The translations under genes and the position numbers were made by a program. DNA of 64,000 bases, taken from Acanthosoma haemorrhoidale (lineage: Eukaryota > Arthropoda > Insecta > Hemiptera > Acanthosomatidae). The notes beneath the pieces are model-generated. The model was not told the origin of the DNA and searched no databases. It was given only the letters and a program-made list of their open reading frames with translations. Numbering within the stretch: the first letter of the stretch is position 1; every line of letters starts with the position of its first letter. The stretch covers positions 38,431,288 through 38,495,287 of the forward strand of contig OV884015.1 in NCBI GenBank assembly GCA_930367205.1, written 5' to 3'. Of this stretch, positions 11,055-24,075 are shown one piece after another.

Positions 11055-11239
11055 TGTTGTGGCCACCTCTTAATTACAAATAATTAAAAGTTACCCTCAT
11101 CTCGTCCCAGAAAATATCTGTTTCCATATTTGTACATATAAAGATTATGACGCCGGGATGACTCCCCACCACGACTAGCCTGCTATATAAGAAGCGCCCC
11201 ATAGTGAAAATCAGAAAGAAACAAACCGGCACCTTGAAC

Positions 11240-11326
<87 letters not shown>

Positions 11327-11877
11327 CTGCCGCTTGGTGCTCTTCTCAAAACCATGGTCTTCTCATTCAACTACCTTTGCATCTCTCTTTCCTAACCTTG
11401 TTATGTTTTAGTTCGGCGTTGTCAGACCCCACACCTTCCTAGTGGGAATCTCTGTCTTATAGTATATTACACACCTCTCGCTAAATCTAGCACCTCCTTG
11501 GGAGAAACCTCTCCCTCGCGGACGACGGTTGCCGTGGCCCTACAAACTTACCAGTAGCGTCTCCCATGGCAATCCAGCCTGCTTCTTTCCGGTTCACACT
11601 CGCATTTGGGATCCGGACGGTTTTCGCCTACCCTTAGATACCGGGTGTGAATTCGTGGTCATTCCAAGACCACATAAACTACATATAAACCTACCCTGTA
11701 CCTCTTCTCCCTAAGCTAGGCTGTACGACTAGGTCGGCAGCCAGGGTGAAAGACCACAGGTCCGCCCGCCTTATCTCTTTCTTGGCGCTCGCCGGCGGCT
11801 AAGAGGTTGTTGTGACCCTAGCCCGCGGCGGGCGTCTCCTCCCCACTTTGGGAATACTCAGTTAACCGAGCCCGACT
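11055..11877 (-). mobile_element. Solo LTR 1 (823 bp, minus strand)
   Basis: In the minus-strand sense this begins AGTCGGGCTCGG (the canonical TG start of its relatives, TGTCGGG, is mutated) and ends CCACAACA. The U3-like part (about 11385-11877) closely matches the LTRs at 14422-15219, 24076-24993 and especially 43131-43425. A TATA-like TTATATAG near 11180-11195 lines up with TATTTATA in LTR 3. The R/U5 side is more diverged and contains the (TC)n expansion. The 5-bp flanking repeat GTCGC supports an integrase-type insertion followed by LTR-LTR recombination. No internal region is present. Confidence 0.78.
11243..11323. repeat. (TC)n microsatellite inside solo LTR 1
   Basis: An uninterrupted dinucleotide run of about 40 units. 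The sister LTRs lack it at the corresponding place, so it expanded after insertion. Confidence 0.95.
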
Positions 11878-13800
11878 GTCGCCTTCTGCGGTAGCAACCT
11901 CAAAAGCTTCAGGAAAGTTTCCTTTATTAAACAATTTATCAAGTTTTAAACATAAGTTTTGAAATATGGGTTCTGTTTTAAATTGAATTTCCGTTATGTC
12001 GTACAAGTCATTTTATTGATTTTCCACAGAAATGCCTAATACTACTATTAAGATAAATCATAAAGCAAATAGCAATTACAATAACACCGGCTGTACTGCG
12101 ATTTATGAGACCAAACCATTGAGTTACATTAAGTGCATGTTAATTGAGAGTTGATATCAGCAAATAGTCTAATTCCATAAAGTTAATTATTTATAATTCG
12201 AGGTTTCTGCTTCCAGAGGATATATTCCAGAGTTTAGTAGAATCAAACTAATCGTTAAGCAATAATGTTTTTTTTTAGTATGTAGATAATGAACATAAAG
12301 TATTTCAGTATCTTCTTAGAAGCTTTTGGAACATGCATCTTGCTTGACGTACATAAAATGAAAGAAAAATAAGGAAACTGGAAGAAGAGAGGAAAGGACT
12401 TGAAACATTGGTTTGCGACGTGCCGACAAGTAAGTGGACGGGATGAAGACGGTAAACACTCGGAATGGGTGACAGCGGTGCTCCTGAATCCTGTTTTTTT
12501 CTCATTCTTCAGTGAAGGACGACCAATTTTATTTTTGGTTATTTTTTGTACATAGAAAAGAGGTCCGTAGAATGAAGAACTTGTGGGGTCGAGAGAGATT
12601 CCAAATCTTATCGGTCAGAAGAGATTTAAATCATCTATGAAACAAACTTGTAGTATTAGTGGACCACGTAATCTTGCCACTTGGAGTCCTTACGGTCAAA
12701 GCTTTCTATTGCTGCTGAGTAAAATTATTCAATATATAATATGTCTCTTATAAAAATAAAATATAAATTGTAGCGTTTGAGCACACATTAATTTAAATAA
12801 TGTTTGACATAAGGCTCGATTATTTTGTTTTAGATTTGGTTATACTCGATTTTTTTCCTTTTATATTTGTAGGTACCACGTTAAATTTTCATTGTACAAA
12901 ATCTAGTATATTTTCAGACACCTCAATTAGAGCATAATTTGCTTATAAATTTTCATTCCGTCCTGCGCGACGGATTGAAGATCATTAGGTCCATCACATC
13001 CATTGCAAACATTTATTACATTAAATATCAAGAAATGTTTTTTCTTTACTGGTTGCTTTGTTTGTATTCAATGAAGTATCTGTGCGCTTAGTGAACGCAC
13101 ACCGGAAAAAACCTTTAAAAAACAATAAAAAAAATCTGCCGATCGACCATTAATTGTAACTGCGTTCTTGACATTCAAGTACCAGCTTCTTTTTTGATCA
13201 GCAGGATGTAAATGTTATTATTGTGTGAGAGATATTATTTACAAGATGTAAGATTGACGTTAACGAGCCGTCAAAAGGCGGGCTACAGAGCGGACTTTGA
13301 TCCTCTACGGTTTCCCTCATCAACTATTCAATAGCTCTGCGGCTTTTAATTGAAGCTATCCGCTGGCCCCCTCTGGCTCGTTTTACACCATGCCATGATA
13401 TTGCCAGTGACAGTGGTGGTTGGTTATTAGGGCTCCGCTGTCCGACCGGCTTGTTTACCTCCAGCCCTTCATCAAGCGGCCCTGAGGCTTTGATCCGGAG
13501 GGTTGGTTCCCAGTCATGTGCCCAAATCCAAATTGGAGTCCTGTCTTTGGTGAGGGTCAAGAACAGACTGTGATAGGATGTGAGCAGATCACTAATGAGA
13601 TATGGAAGAATGAAACGAAAAGGCAGAAAGAAAAAAAAAATTATAGTAATTCCTAATAAAAAATAAATCATATTTTACAACTGATTATTGAGTTGGTAAG
13701 TTTTTAGCAAGTTGGAGTTTTATTGCTTACTAGGATTGGTCGATTGTTGTGACTATTTATGTGATTGCCTATCGATTATTTTATCAAACAATTAATGGTC
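11878..13800. other. No recognisable gene or repeat
   Basis: The first five bases are the right target duplication of solo LTR 1. The rest is AT-rich. The island at about 13250-13560 is GC-richer but carries only a chance-like frame ending in a poly-A tract. Confidence 0.5.
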
Positions 13801-13844
13801 CGAGCATGCACTTTAGACACGGACCTATTCCTCGTTGAAAAACT

Positions 13845-13905
13845 GAGGTAGCACCCGACCGAATATTGAAGAGATCCTGGGTTCAAACACCGGAACTGTA
13901 GTGTG
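13845..13905 (+). mobile_element. Possible tRNA-derived SINE fragment
   Basis: A GGTTCAAACAC box-B-like motif lies at 13880-13890, preceded about 30 bp upstream by GAGGTAGCACCCG, a weak box A candidate. It does not fold as a complete tRNA. SINE relic is the best guess. Confidence 0.3.
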
Positions 13906-14146
13906 ATTAATACGACTAATAATTGATCATATTTTTCCTATATTTTAGCTTTAACTTTTTTTTTTAACTAAACCTGAATTTGGAATTATGTTTTCCTTAA
14001 AGCAATTGATCGTTTTTATTTTTAACATGTACTCAAACGATTTAATTTTATGTAATTTATTTTGCTTAAGAAAAAATAGTAAAACTATATTTTTTTAATT
14101 TTCTATTAAATTGCACTGAGCTAATCTAAGGTTCTGTATATCAATG

Positions 14147-14416
14147 GGACAGTGGGAGTCCTGGCAATGGCCAGTTTCTCCAAACATGTCCTGAGCGTCT
14201 GTGGGTCTCACGCTCTTGGTCAGCTTTCACTGGTGACTGTTGGAAGAGCGTGATAGACTTCCCAAAAATCCACATCATCTCTCGTTTGCGAGGGGGGTGA
14301 CAACAATGTGGATTTGGGAGGTCTCTGGGCTGTTTTTAAATACTGTATGATTGTGCGAGTGAATGTAGAATTGTAAATATGGTACGAATGAGAACATTGA
14401 ACACAATTACTTATTG
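14147..14416 (+). mobile_element. LINE A copy 2, 3' end (part before LTR)
   Basis: In reverse this matches the end of ORF2 and the 3' UTR of LINE A (CAGTGGGAGTCCTGGCAATG onward). It retains a longer 3' UTR than the intact element, and its tail is completed at 15225-15255 after the solo LTR. It is 5'-truncated near 14147. Confidence 0.85.
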
Positions 14417-14421
14417 CCCAA
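14417..14421. repeat. 5-bp target duplication (left) of solo LTR 2
   Basis: CCCAA here and again at 15220-15224. Removing the LTR and one copy restores the LINE A 3' UTR (ATTGCCCAATAAGGC). Confidence 0.92.
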
Positions 14422-15219
14422 TGTCGGGTCGTCACGAGGGGGGTCCATTTTTTTTATAGGTATGTGCCCCGACAGTGCACTATGTTCAGGAGCAGAGGTA
14501 CAGGGTAGGTTTATAGGTAGTTTATGTGGTCTTGGAATGACCACGAATTCACACCCGGTATCTAAGGGTAGGCGAAAACCGTCCGGATCCCAAAGGCGAG
14601 TGTGAACCGGAGAGAAGCAGGCTGGATTGCTGCAGGATTGCTGCTAGGGAAATGTGCAGGGCCACGGCAACCGTCGTCCGCGAGGGAGAGGTCTCTCCCA
14701 AGGAAGTGCTAGTTTTAGCGAGACGAAGGCAGAGATTCCCACTAGGAAGGTGTGGGGTCTGACGACGCCGGACTAAAACATAGCGAGGTTAGGAGAGAAG
14801 ATATGCCGAGGTTTTTCATAAATAAGCAGTCAGGTTTTCAGAGTTCAAGAGGGGTAGCCATGTTGTTGCCAGTAGTGGTCAGGAGAGAATGATTTACAGG
14901 GGCCAGACCCCGGCTTAAATACCCATCTAGCCTTGCCCTTAGCCAATCATCATTAAGATTGTTGTGGCCAATGATATGGGGTTTCTTTGTCCTCTGGCAG
15001 AGGCTGGCAGGGTTTCTGCCGAGGGTCTAGGGCCTCATCTGGCCTCATACCTGACTACAGCTGGTGCCCCAGCTCATTTAACTCATTGGCACCCCGCATT
15101 TTTTATTGCTTAACACATTTACAATGATTTATATTTTGTTCATGCTATTTACATTTGTTTACAATATATATACAATAGAGTATAGGGTGACTTATCTTAT
15201 GTAGTTAGCGGTCGCTACA
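14422..15219 (+). mobile_element. Solo LTR 2 (798 bp) nested in LINE A 3' UTR
   Basis: The LTR begins TGTCGGGTCGTCACGAGG and ends TAGCGGTCGCTACA, the TG...CA ends of an LTR, with a perfect 5-bp direct repeat on both sides. It is homologous over most of its length to LTR 3 (24076-24993), but lacks about 120 bp near its 5' end (after 14440) that LTRs 3 and 4 have. No polypurine tract, primer-binding site or gag-pol is adjacent, so it is a recombination remnant. Superfamily (Gypsy or Bel-Pao) cannot be decided from the LTR alone. Confidence 0.9.
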
Positions 15220-15224
15220 CCCAA

Positions 15225-15255
15225 TAAGGCCATTTGCAATTTTATCACAATAAAG
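15225..15255 (+). mobile_element. LINE A copy 2, terminal 3' piece
   Basis: TAAGGCCATTTGCAATTTTA then CACAATAAAG matches the 3' terminus of LINE A as seen in reverse at 32450-32490 and 62657-62680. Confidence 0.82.
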
Positions 15256-18200
15256 ATTTGATTGATTAAAAAATAAACAGTAAGTAGTGCCAAACAATCA
15301 TCGTAGTACATTAAAGGTCTACGGAGAGTCGAATATGTCCGTAAGAGAGGATGTTCGCTTAAAGAACAACTATACAACGTATATGATAGCCGTTCTTAAT
15401 ATTCGGCCGGGAGGGATAAAGACGGACTGTGAGAGATACGGAGGGATATAGCCGTGAAAGAGGATGCTTTCGCGGCCGCATTGATGTTGGATTACGGAGA
15501 TTTCCCGTGGGGTCGGGCCCATTCATGCTTACAGCCCCCAGCCCTTGTCATTAACCCGGCTTTCAGCGTTTATCTGCAGTCTGGTCAGCTGGGTCGCTTT
15601 CATAACGCACTCGGCAGAGGAAAAATGTAATATCTTTATTATCGTGGGACTATGTCCCTTAACCAAAAACAGTTATATAACAAAAAGTGCTTTCTATGAC
15701 AGTATCACCCCCGCTAATATTTACAAAATACAAAAAAAAAAATTGCGTTAAAAGATGTGAAACAAAACAAAATAAACATGTACATGTAAAAGGCACATAT
15801 TTATTAGGAATTAAAAAATGCTTGCTAGAAACATCAAAATGAACAATCTACACAAATACATGTGTCACTACATATAGTTTTACACACTAATTCTTCCCTA
15901 ACACTAAATTCCTTCACACCATCTTATAATTTATGCGTTTTGATAATTGATATCATGAACTGGATCTAGGAGAAAAATGATACCTGGTTTTTTTTGAAAT
16001 TTGTAATAATATAAATATTATTATAACATGAAAAAATATTAATTTATATTTATACATTTTTTTAATTAATAAAAAGACCTGGTGAAAAAGATAATCAAAT
16101 AATGTAGGATTTGTAGTTATGAATAATTTAATAAGACTACCTTCAGCTTAAAGAGGTAAACACATAAAGGGGACTGGTATTCAAATTTCGTTCACTATAA
16201 GGTTGATAAACTTGTCCATGTTGTTGTTTGGATGGATTAATAAATACTAATTTTTTGACAATGTAAACATTAAAAATATGTCATTTATGAGAACGTCATA
16301 CTGTAAATATGTTAATACTTATATAGTTAGATTCATACATTAAAAAAATAAAGTGAAAATAACCTATTCCAGTGGACACCAAATTAGGTGGGTCTGAGAA
16401 ATTGTAAACTCTCGCTCCATAACCTAACCTAACTCGCCATTCACTGACAAAAACTTCGGAATCCTTTACCTTTGTAATAAAATGAAGATTGCTCAAACCA
16501 AATTTTTTAATGCCTACACTATTTTTAAATCAAAATTAATATCGGATGTGATCGGGGGAATTTGGTAGCAAGGGAAGGTCAACATTGCCACCTACTGGAA
16601 GTTAAAATGCTGAAGTGATCTGGCCATCAATTGTTAATAACTAGATTATTGTTGCATAAAAGTAACATATATAATATAATATGAAGGTTATAAAAACAAC
16701 AGTCATTTATTGATTAGGACATGAAACTGAAAAACTTAAAATAGTAAAATCTATACAATTTAATATAAATTGAGCTGAAGATGGCTCCTTTTACTGCAAT
16801 GCATTTTAAGTATTTACTGTTGACATTACATATTTGATTATAGTTAAAAATTATACATTGTAAACGGGGACTTGTTGACGGGGCTCACCTTCGGATTACA
16901 TATTGGGACCTAAAACTGTCTTCATAATAAGTTATATATTAAATTAAATTATTATTGACTATATAAATAATTAAAACTTGCTTAATCATAGAGCGTTCCC
17001 GCCTCGACTGCCTACTGTTTAATTCCTTCAGAACCTACAGGCAAAATTTTACCCTGATTCGGCTCATAAATTCCCTTTTTGGCCATAAGCTTGTTATCGA
17101 GAAAAAAAAATATATATATGTATATACATTTCTTTATCCGAAATATCTTTTCAGCATTCTTTTATACCATTATTCAATACTTACAGTTAACTGCATCATT
17201 CCATTTCTTACCAGCGCAGCATATATAATACTGATTGTGTTAATATCTGCACCCATTATCTAAATAATAAAGATAAAGACGCTACAGTCTTTAGAATAAT
17301 ATGTATTTCTATAATGAACAAGATCTACAGTTACAGAAAATGAAAACAATGGGACTGAAAATAGATAAGTACATATTCCGGCATCAAGATAATATCGCTA
17401 ACATGTATGCTATCTCATATTCTACAAACAGACAACACTAACTTGTTGATGATGGAACAGTAATCCCTTATAACACTGAGTGCTCATGCCCTCGGCCGTT
17501 GGTTTGATGGACTGTTTAGCATGAGTAAATATTTGCCAGACGTTGATCTGCATCAGATACCCGAGGCAACTCTGTTTCAATTAAAACTGGTTTTGTACCA
17601 CGCTTTCAAGTGGCCGTGAATCCACCCCGTTTCTCTCTTAGTTAACATTTAACAAACACTTCTAATATTAAACAAGTTGGCTTTCATAATATGTTCCTTT
17701 ATGGAGAGGGCCTTTATTCGAACCTAACGGACAGCTATGTATACTTCTCGGGGCAATGAATTTCAGACACATTCTAAACTGCAATGTTAGGATATAAAAA
17801 AAAATATCAATAAATCTTCCTTGATAAAGAAAAAAATCAGTTTTAGAGGCTAGGATTTTGTATACTGACGTAAACGATTTTTTTATACAACGGTTGGAAA
17901 TTAACTATTGTTGATAATACATACCTAAGGGTTGTTATTGTAAAAAAAAAAATCTCATGATTAACATGAGAATGCCACGTAATTATTATTATATCACAAA
18001 TAGATCCCGTTTGGAATTCGATTTTATTTTTAATCTTTTATAATATAGCTGTTGGTACATTCATTGCTCTACAAAATATAATTGTTGATTACTAAGATCA
18101 GGGCGTGTTAGGAATTAACATATGAAAATTGAAGGAGAATTATTCTTTAAAGCTATCAGAAAAAGCAAAAAAGATCTTAGGCTGGAACTAAACCGACTGA

Positions 18201-18315
18201 GCTTACTCAATATTTAAGCGGCATCCCTGACAATATCTAATCTCTTTAGTTAGTCCTATCTATTTTTTCCTATCTTTGATATTTTTTCAAAACTAGAAAC
18301 TAATGATGTAGTATA
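15256..18315. other. No recognisable gene or repeat
   Basis: AT-rich sequence. A GC-richer patch lies at about 15380-15560. I see no repeat family shared with the rest of the window. Confidence 0.5.
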
Positions 18316-18735
18316 CAGTAGAAACTCACTAATCCGACTTCCGCTAGTCCGAGTACCCGGGTATTCCGACATTCCCGCGGTCCCTAATGGGTACGCAATA
18401 TTCTCGGAATACCGAGTGACCAAACCGGCGAGCTCATGATGACAAATCTCCAATTTTAAGACCAGGTTCTTTCAGTTTTATATCGAGCTTGGTCTGGTTT
18501 AACCATACAAGAAGGGAAAAAGATACTCCATTATCGGAGCAGAAAGCAAACATAAATGAAAAGAATTTTTCGACTGATACAAACCTTCCAAAGAACGCCT
18601 GACCATTACTTTGAGTAGTAACTTTCCTTGTCAGGAAATCATAAGGAACCCTTTTTAAATTCCTTTCTAGTTTAGTATAAGAGCCAGAAATTGGGCCTAG
18701 ATGGATTGTCATATCTTTATAGAGTGGTTCGACTA
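18316..18735. mobile_element. Candidate pogo/Tigger-like non-autonomous element
   Basis: The left end is TA|CAGTAGAAACTCACTAATCC, with repeated TCCGA motifs just inside (18330-18372), characteristic of pogo/Tigger termini. The right end (AGTGGTTCGACTA|TA) resembles the inverse of the CAGTCGAACCTC-type pogo terminus. Flanking TA dinucleotides fit a Tc1/mariner-superfamily insertion. The two ends match each other imperfectly, and no transposase is recognisable inside. Confidence 0.5.
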
Positions 18736-20862
18736 TATTATTTCATGTCCGGTTAATTCATCATGTTTAGCCGTTCCCAACCTGGTCCCTGTATTCAAAT
18801 TTCTTGAAAGCACGTTTTTAATTTATTTTAGTGTACGTACTAAAGATTTTATATAATTGAAACTGATTTAATTATTGTTGTTAAAAAAAATATATTATTA
18901 ATATTTAAATGTTGTTTTACAAGTTATGTGTTTAATTTTTAGTCCTGAAGATCCATGAACATATGATACGTCAATTAGCGGTCTCTAAAAATATTTTTGG
19001 AGAGACCCTAACACTTTTTTTTTTTTTGGAAAAATATTTTCTTTCACATAGTATAAATTTTAAAATATCAGGTGTCTCTTTCTGGCGTGTTAGTCATAGA
19101 ATATTAAAAATTATTAATGCAAACTATAATGGTTACTAAAATAGTTTAAGCCGTGCTGAATTTCTATGACATAACATACTTACTGTACATATATATAAAA
19201 TTGTACAGGTGCCCTAACTGTACCAGGTAATGTCCCATTAGGAGTTTATATATCGTCTCCAAACCACACAATATAACAAATTTTTACCCGAATTGGACAT
19301 TTCCTGATTTTTATTTTTTTTTAATATCGTACAATTTGACTGAAATATGACAATGAATACAATATTTATAATGATGAGCAACATAATACTAATGAAATAG
19401 TAACACTGTTGGCAGTGCCCATAAAGTAAGATTTGGCTGGCATGTTGTGATAAGTCCCCGAAGCCGGCCAGTAACGAGTAAAATCCGAGCTTTACAGCCC
19501 CTTACACGGTGACTTTATTGCAGGACTTAGCTCTCTGTCTCATATTCCACCCGTCAAAGGGCGACAATTTAACCATCTAGTGCTCTCAGCAACTTTATAT
19601 CGAGGACTTTTCCTGGTTGCAAGCCGATACTTCACCCTTGAAATTAGTTCGTAAAATTTACTGGCATTGTCATCCCTATAAATCTTTAAGGAACCTTCCG
19701 CTGTCAACTGCCCTCAAGAATGGCTAGTACCTTGTATCAATGTAACATCCCCGCAAGGGACCCGAGAACAAGAATAACACTATTTAGAAAGAGTGCTATT
19801 ATTACTAACAAAATTTAATAAGATGATACTATTCCAACCAAGTTCCTAATCCCCTTCAATGAAATCTCCAACCGATTCAGAAAACATGCCCAGTGTTACC
19901 GCGACAACTCAAAAAAGTAAATTCATGTAGGCTATTAACCAGCAGGAACTACCGGAAACCAAGTTTATCTTCAAGGCCGCATTACTTCTTTCTGACTGAA
20001 GTAATGAACACGGTGACCCTATGATGGAATGGGCACAGGTCAAGAAGCAGTCATTGTTAAGTTACATAAAGGTCAACAGAGCATGGGTAACAGGAATTGG
20101 AATTTCCCGAAAGCAACTTCAAGTGGTTACTCGTTTGAGAATAAGCTTAACCGTATGTTCTACTTTCTTGTCAACATTGACAGACCAACCTGCGATGATT
20201 GCGATAATGCACCGTTCTTACAGCAAGAGAAATTCTTTGAAAACACGCTGAACTTCCTTGGCCGTATTAGCTTCTAACATCATATTTAAACAGATAGTAT
20301 CGTAACTAATTGTTACTAATGCAAAGTTAATATAAAATAGAGATTAAATAATTAAAATAGTGGTGTAACATTATAGATATTAATATCATTATTGAATAAC
20401 TCAGCTGTAAAATCTAAATCAGTTAACAATCTCTGTAATAAACAATGAAGTTTTGGGTTAAACGAGATAAACCTAGACAATCGAAAAAACAATCTTTTGT
20501 AATACCTACTTTAAAAAACCGTAATTGTTTCGATGGCTTATTCACCAACCAGACCAACCGACCAACAATCTCTTAAATTTAAAGGAATTGAACGTTTATT
20601 TCAACGTTTTTCTTTATATAATGGTTTTCTATCTAGTTGAATAAGAAAGTAAGTTAGTCAAGAGTAACTCCTCCAAGAACGCTACTTCTAAGAGATAAGA
20701 TAAATGAAAAAAATGTTTGATAAATTAATAATACTAACTGACTACATTGACTAAATACGTTGCACCACTAGCTTCATCTGGTTGTGTCTCTATGCTCAGT
20801 TATAGACAGCTAGTTAATAATTTCATGAGCTGCATCTCGCTTGAGGAGGCTTAATTGTCATA
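18736..20862. other. No recognisable gene or repeat
   Basis: AT-rich. Overlapping frames at 20021-20277 have no recognisable domain and are probably chance. Confidence 0.5.
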
Positions 20863-21264
20863 ATGTATCGATCATCCACCAATCAGCTGAAACTGTTAAT
20901 ATACAAGAGCGTCCTGAGACCAGCTCTACTGTTTGGGACACCACTCTTCCGATTCCTACACACTAGCACAATAACTCGACTCCAGAGCTTCCAGAACAAA
21001 ATTCTGTGCACGGCACTGTGGCATACCCCTTTTCGTGATATGAAGGCTTCCGACATCCACGAAAAGTTCGAAGTCCCCACCATCACCGAAGCCATCCAAA
21101 GAAGACACATCAAGTTCTTTGACTCGATGAAACATAGCCAAAACCCTCTATTCCGAGACATGACACCCCCACCGCTACCGGCCAGATGGCAACTCTCAAG
21201 ATCTGGTAAAGCAGACCAAATGGTGGACATCACGGCGCTTGGCACACCAACAACAAGCCTCTAA
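20863..21264 (+). pseudogene. LINE D RT C-terminal domain fragment
   Basis: An open frame of 133 codons matches the post-RT (thumb and C-terminal) region of Jockey-like ORF2 proteins. The segments NQLKLLIYKSVLRPALLFG, then RLQSFQNKILCTALW, and FEVPTITEAIQRRHIKFF align with NKLLIYKVILKPIWTYG, RIQSFQSKVLR and LNIPYILELIPSKSMKFH in the intact LINE A ORF2. The catalytic core is absent, so it is a dead fragment. The Met at its start is coincidental to the truncation. Confidence 0.8.
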
Positions 21265-21427
21265 CGGGCACCCAACACTGCTATCCGACTAAATAAGACT
21301 GCACTACATGCCTAGAGGGACTCTAGGCCCAGCCACCAGTGGACTCTCACCACTGTACCGCAACTATCAACCTCTACCGAGGCTTCCCACACTCCTTAAT
21401 TCCCTCACACCACCAAAAAAAAAAAAA
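20863..21427 (+). mobile_element. LINE D copy 1, 5'-truncated, with poly(A)
   Basis: This is a 5'-truncated non-LTR retrotransposon ending in an A-run at 21415-21427. It contains the C-terminal part of an RT ORF (20863-21264) followed by a 3' UTR of about 150 bp. The last part of the UTR recurs at 31420-31489. Target duplications were not found with confidence. Confidence 0.8.
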
Positions 21428-24070
21428 CCAATCGAACTATGTTCCTAGCTCATCTCAAATGTCAGACAACTCAGTATTTGATTAATTGTAATGACCCTTA
21501 GTTTTCTATTATAGCTTATTCTCCAACCTCTTATGGGACCAATGATTTGAAGTACTTTGTTTTCGAAAAGCTACAGATTTCTCTAATGATATCTATAAGA
21601 TTTCATACTTCACATCCATGGAGCATAATGGTAATGTGAAATATATTGTCATTGTATGTAATTTAGGAGCTAATCTCGTACATTCCTCTCCTCTCCGGAT
21701 TTTCTAACCAAACATTCTAACTGTCAAAGTGGCAAGTGTGGGTATTCATTGCTGAGTCTGAGACATATCATTCGAAAGTTCTCGTTAACACAAAATATTG
21801 TTTATAAATGCAAAAACAAATGTTTATTTCTGCACAAATTATGTCGACTCTTCCAATCAGTGTCAAATTATAACTAGAAAAAAAGTGCCCTTTTCCGTTT
21901 CTATGCATTTTGAACAGCTGAATCTTTGGCCCAACTCTTATATACTTTATATACTCCATTCCCCAGTATTTCCTCCAGGTATTTGAAGTAATCATAAACA
22001 CCGTACTAGAGCCGCGCTCCCTCCCGTTAGAACAAAGGAAATAATTTTCTTACTTGCAAATAATTAATCGAGAGAAGCATCAAAACCATGAGACCTTTTG
22101 TGAATTTGAATGAGGGAAGGAAGATTGGCTGGCTTCGACGACAGACGGTGGCCCTTCAAAAGGGCCCTCTGCTCAAAAGAGCCCAAACCTCCTCTCTAAA
22201 GGAAGCATTACCGATGCCGTATCGATCACTACCTGTTTGAAGTGGCTCACCACCGATAACGACAAAACTTAAATGTCCGATTGAGTTAGCAGTGGGATGC
22301 CGGCTAATGAAATTGTGAGGGCACTATCCTCCCCTTATTCAACCCTCCTCCCCTCCATATTCCCCACTCCACTGGCCAAATTGTGTTTATAGTCACCATA
22401 ACCACCCTTGAATATTGAGATTTTTTTTTGTTTCACTGATATCCTATTTTCTGTTTTTTTCCTTTGCTGTAACGGGGTTCTTTCTAATGAACTTTGAAGT
22501 TTATAAGATCTTCCGGATTTATGCATTTTCCAAAGGACCCAACAACGAAATCAAGTCATTAAGGAAACTGGTTTTTTTTTTAATATTGTATAAATCAGGG
22601 GTTATCTGGTACATTATCTAATAGTTTAGGCACAACTGACAAATTGAAGAATCCACGAAATAATACCCAATATCAATCTTCGGTTGTGGCAAAATTCTTT
22701 AGGAAATTATTCGTACGCATAGTCGTACCAAGGTCGAGGTTTAACCTCTGATAGCAACAATTGCACACAACTTGTCTCCGTGGGCTGGGGGCCAACTTAT
22801 GGAGCCGTTGAATTTTGGTGGGGGAAGGAAACATCCTCTAAACACAATGACATGGTCATTTTACAATCGAACGGTACTTTATAATGAATATAAAAATATA
22901 TCATGATGAGGAAGAATAAATGTAAAAAAACAAAATTTAAGGTCGCTGAGCATATCCTTGCCGGGCCCTACGAAGTTAATGGAGAGTTTTTAGGAGGAGT
23001 TTTGGAAGAAAAAGTTGGAAAGTGACGGTGACTTTGAAGTTCCTCATAAGAAGTAGTTTTTCTTTTGGTGATCATAACATGCACGTAAGCCATGTTAACA
23101 GTCTTCCCAGAATAAAAAAAAGTCTATATTCCTAGACCATTTTCTTTATAAACAATACCAGAGAACAAATAAATAACTTCAATTCAGGCTAACCATAAAT
23201 AAACAACACATCATAAATAAATCGAATAAAATAAAATGTAATTTACTCGCGGAGGCCGAAAAAAAATCTGACTAAATGCCAGATGATTCCCTTTAATCGG
23301 CCACTTGCCCTATCGAGAGACTCCCGTGAATCTCTTAGTGTTACAGCGAAGGTGGGGAAATATGAGATAAGATATCAGGAGTAGACGTGTAGGATGGGGA
23401 GAAGATGCTGAGAGCTACGAAATAGTTGGAGGGTGCTTATTACTTCCCGGGATAAAGGCGGTTATATGTAGAATAATATCTAGAGTTTAAACAGTAGAAC
23501 AGATATTGATAGGCCGATAGTACAGGGTAAGGGAGGAAAGTTAGCACATGACGTAAGAAGAGCACTGGACCCTATAACCGTGCCCTCAGTGGCGTTCAAC
23601 AACTTATTGTCGTTACCCTAAGCACTTATCCGATCTTCATAATCAGGTCCTTCCAAATTCTGGCAAACATTACTTATAAATCCGAGCGATGAAAATGATT
23701 TTGAGAGCGAGTATAAAAAGGTGATGGCAACCACGATGAATGGATTTAAGGAGCGTCAATGCAGGAACTAATCAAAGCAGGACAAAAATTGTACCCTTGG
23801 ACGAGGCCACGACGAGAGTTGTACCACTGGACGAGGCCTGAGAAAAAAGTGAAGGATGCCGAGGAGAGAGGCTTCTTGAAAGTACTTAGATTCCGCAAGC
23901 CGGTCTGTTGCCTTGGTGAAGCACCCTCAAAGCATTCTAGTAGGCTAAGAGCCTTTTACATCTGACGGACAATCCCATAGCAGCTTCTAGCGTATTCATG
24001 TCCCAAGCTGGTGACAAAAGGTAGAGGTTTTGATTAAAAAAAAAACAGATTTTTCTGTCATAATTTTACC
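21428..24070. other. No recognisable gene; minor tandem dimer
   Basis: AT-rich with a GC-richer island at about 22080-22330. A short imperfect direct repeat (TTGTACCCTTGGACGAGGCC versus TTGTACCACTGGACGAGGCC) lies at about 23789-23838. Confidence 0.5.
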
Positions 24071-24075
24071 ACACC
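24071..24075. repeat. 5-bp target duplication (left) of solo LTR 3
   Basis: ACACC here and again at 24994-24998. Confidence 0.9.

Noticed and set aside
11074..11370. Frames rich in Arg-Glu or Leu-Ser repeats
   Set aside because: They are translations of the (TC)n microsatellite in solo LTR 1.
16425..16437. AACCTAACCTAAC as telomeric repeat
   Set aside because: Only about two units; no array of the arthropod TTAGG type.
20021..20277. Overlapping frames as a small gene
   Set aside because: Two overlapping frames of similar length without recognisable motifs; probably chance.
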